Source of the DNA: Paenibacillus radicis (ex Xue et al. 2023) | GTDB taxonomy: Bacteria; Bacillota; Bacilli; Paenibacillales; NBRC-103111 | Direction: 5' to 3' | Length of the DNA: 64,000 nucleotides | Assembly (NCBI RefSeq): GCF_024722015.1 | Contig: NZ_JANQBD010000004.1 | Location: forward strand, 1 to 64,000 | Shown here: piece by piece, positions 62,744-64,000 of the stretch | Numbering within the stretch: position 1 is the first letter of the stretch | How the letters are laid out: every line of letters starts with the position of its first letter | Translations under genes and position numbers: made by a program | The notes under the pieces: model-generated | The model's input: only the letters and a program-made list of their open reading frames with translations | Told to the model about the DNA's origin: nothing | Databases searched by the model: none

Positions 62744-62786
62744 TTTACAAAACCTCAACTTTAGTATATAAGTAAGTAGTTATATA
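62744..62786 (+). promoter_or_regulatory. arsR promoter with overlapping ArsR-type inverted repeat
   Basis: TTTACA (62744..62749) and TATAAG (62767..62772), 17-bp spacer. An inverted repeat TATATAA-N8-TTATATA (62765..62786) covers the -10 and start site, the usual place for an ArsR operator. Confidence 0.55.
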
Positions 62787-62853
62787 ATAATGTATATGAA
62801 ATGCAAGGCGTTTGAAATGCTCTTGTAAGCAGGTATAGAAAGGAGAGAACCTC

Positions 62854-63183
62854 ATGAGTGTAGTTGAAATTGAACAGATGGCTAACGTGCTGAAGCTGCT
62901 GGGGGATAAGACAAGACTTACTATTATCTCTTTGTTAATTGAGAAGGAGCTATGTGTATGTGAAATTGTCGATGTATTGCAAACCAGCCAACCTAATATT
63001 AGCCAGCATATGCGAAAGCTGAAGGATGGCGGACTTGTTAGGGAAAGCAAGAGGGGGCAGTGGGTGTATTACTCACTATCCGTTCAAGATAAACCTTATA
63101 TGGCTGAGCTGCTGGCTCATCTTCCTTCACAGCAGGACACGCTAGGGAAACTGACTTGCAAAGATAATGAATGCTGTAATTAA
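62854..63183 (+). CDS. arsR: ArsR-family metalloregulator
   Basis: 109 residues, winged helix (ELCVCEIVDVLQTSQPNISQ; HMRKLKDGGLVRESKRGQWV). The CVC motif in the recognition-helix region is the arsenite-binding site of classical ArsR, and two more cysteines form a C-terminal CC pair (DNECCN). It represses its operon until As(III) or Sb(III) binds. AAGGAGAG precedes the ATG. The arsB gene begins 97 bp later. Confidence 0.94.
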   Translation: MSVVEIEQMANVLKLLGDKTRLTIISLLIEKELCVCEIVDVLQTSQPNISQHMRKLKDGGLVRESKRGQWVYYSLSVQDKPYMAELLAHLPSQQDTLGKLTCKDNECCN

Positions 63184-63279
63184 ACGGAGGACTGATGTTG
63201 AATGTTTCGCTAATGCGAAACACAGTGTGGATGTTAACGAATCCAGTTTTTGCTTACTTCAAGATTTTCGGGAGGTCTT

Positions 63280-64000
63280 ATGCTTTACGCAGCTTGCATT
63301 ATTTTTCTCATCACGTTGGTATTTGTAATTTGGCAGCCTAAGGGTTTGAATATTGGGTGGTCTGCCATGGGCGGCGCCGTATTGGCATTAATATTTGGGG
63401 TTGTAAGTTTCAGTGATGTTTGGCTTGTTACCTCCATCGTGTGGAATGCTACTCTAACTTTTGTAGGTATCATTCTCATTTCGCTTATTTTAGATGAAAT
63501 TGGTGTGTTTGAATGGGCAGCGTTACATATGGCGCGAATAGCTAAGGGGAATGGCTTGTTAATGTTTATTTATGTCATTCTGCTCGGTGCCGTTGTAGCG
63601 GCCTTGTTCGCTAATGATGGAGCAGCTCTGATTTTAACCCCAATTGTTTTGGCGATGGTTCAGGCACTTAAATTTGAGCAGCGTATGGTTCTGCCTTTTA
63701 TAATGGCTAGCGGTTTTATAGCGGATACAACCTCGCTTCCGTTCGTTATCAGTAATTTAGTGAATATCGTTTCGGCAGACTATTTTGGAATTGGATTTGT
63801 GGAATACGCGAGCCGAATGATTGTGCCCAGTTTATTTTCGCTAGCTGCCAGTATCCTGGTGTTGTATCTTTTGTTTCGTAAAAAAATTCTCAAAAACTAT
63901 GATATGGAGCAGTTGAAGAAGCCGGCTGAAGCAATTAAAGACCTCAAGCTGTTTAAAATGTCCTGGTTCATTTTAGCCATTCTATTAATCGCATATGTCT
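63280..64000 (+). CDS. arsB: Arsenite efflux membrane protein ArsB, cut at window end
   Basis: The reading frame starts at ATG 63280 (GGGAGG 4-5 nt upstream) and is open to the window edge, covering ~240 residues. Motifs [48 protein letters not shown] and [10 protein letters not shown] identify ArsB/ACR-type arsenite permeases of the ion-transporter superfamily. The protein is complete at its N-terminus; the 3' part (likely another ~190 residues) lies outside the window. Confidence 0.94.
   Translation, partial: MLYAACIIFLITLVFVIWQPKGLNIGWSAMGGAVLALIFGVVSFSDVWLVTSIVWNATLTFVGIILISLILDEIGVFEWAALHMARIAKGNGLLMFIYVILLGAVVAALFANDGAALILTPIVLAMVQALKFEQRMVLPFIMASGFIADTTSLPFVISNLVNIVSADYFGIGFVEYASRMIVPSLFSLAASILVLYLLFRKKILKNYDMEQLKKPAEAIKDLKLFKMSWFILAILLIAYV

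Noticed and set aside
1..64000. CRISPR arrays, insertion sequences, prophage or tRNA-linked islands
   Set aside because: No spaced direct repeats of CRISPR type, transposase, integrase or tRNA gene was recognised on either strand.

Overview
The window is a chromosomal segment from an endospore-forming, low-to-mid GC Firmicute, most probably Paenibacillus or a close relative. The basis is a GerA-family germination operon, a CotH/CotB spore-coat cluster, YesM/YesN-type two-component sugar regulation, an SLH surface protein, a T-box leader, PhoP-type boxes on a pst operon, and frequent TTG/GTG starts behind strong AGGAGG-like ribosome binding sites. No rRNA, tRNA, CRISPR array, integrase or transposase was recognised, so this looks like ordinary chromosome with several accessory blocks.

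Layout. 0.3-1.6 kb: a multi-pass permease. 1.7-3.0 kb: a DAHP synthase gene with a predicted Phe T-box leader. 3.2-6.8 kb: a germinant receptor operon in B-A-C order. 6.9-8.2 kb: a YitT-family protein and a small membrane protein. 8.3-20.6 kb: an envelope block with a parvulin foldase, a MacA/MacB-like ABC system, a secreted multi-domain protein, a PhoP/PhoR-like two-component system, and a GT2 glycosyltransferase plus GtrA flippase. 20.6-24.9 kb: a spore-coat cluster with CotH kinase, a GSK-repeat protein and two CotB-like proteins. 25.2-36.3 kb: uronate catabolism (uxuA, SDR, esterase) and a YesMN-controlled sugar ABC importer. 36.4-39.3 kb: a TrpXYZ-like ABC importer with a folded leader. 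39.6-44.8 kb: a SIMPL protein and a 1420-residue SLH protein. 45-56 kb: a pentapeptide protein, MFS exporter, membrane-bound AraC regulator, ABC-2 exporter, ClC transporter with an attenuator-like leader, and a chemoreceptor. 56.4-60.8 kb: pstSCAB-phoU. 60.9-62.3 kb: a TetR gene and its membrane-protein partner. 62.8-64 kb: arsR-arsB, cut by the window edge.

The most striking observation is in the 8.3-20.6 kb block. Tandem hexamers of the form TTCAGC, repeating every 11 bp, end exactly 9 bp before a TATGAT/CATAAT-like -10 element in front of the ABC-system operon, the two-component genes and the glycosyltransferase operon, with a weaker version before the foldase gene. The pstS and pstC promoters in the same window have the same geometry with PhoP-type TTTACA/TTAACA hexamers. 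I infer that the OmpR-family regulator encoded in the block is a PhoP relative with a changed recognition hexamer that controls this contiguous envelope module and itself.

Other points: a DAHP synthase whose chorismate mutase domain has lost its middle and end; a CotH kinase gene divergent from a Lys/Ser/Gly repeat protein that may be its substrate, next to two CotB paralogues; two structured leaders without a recognised class; a decayed regulator remnant beside an intact uxuA-type operator; and a TetR operator lodged in a promoter spacer.
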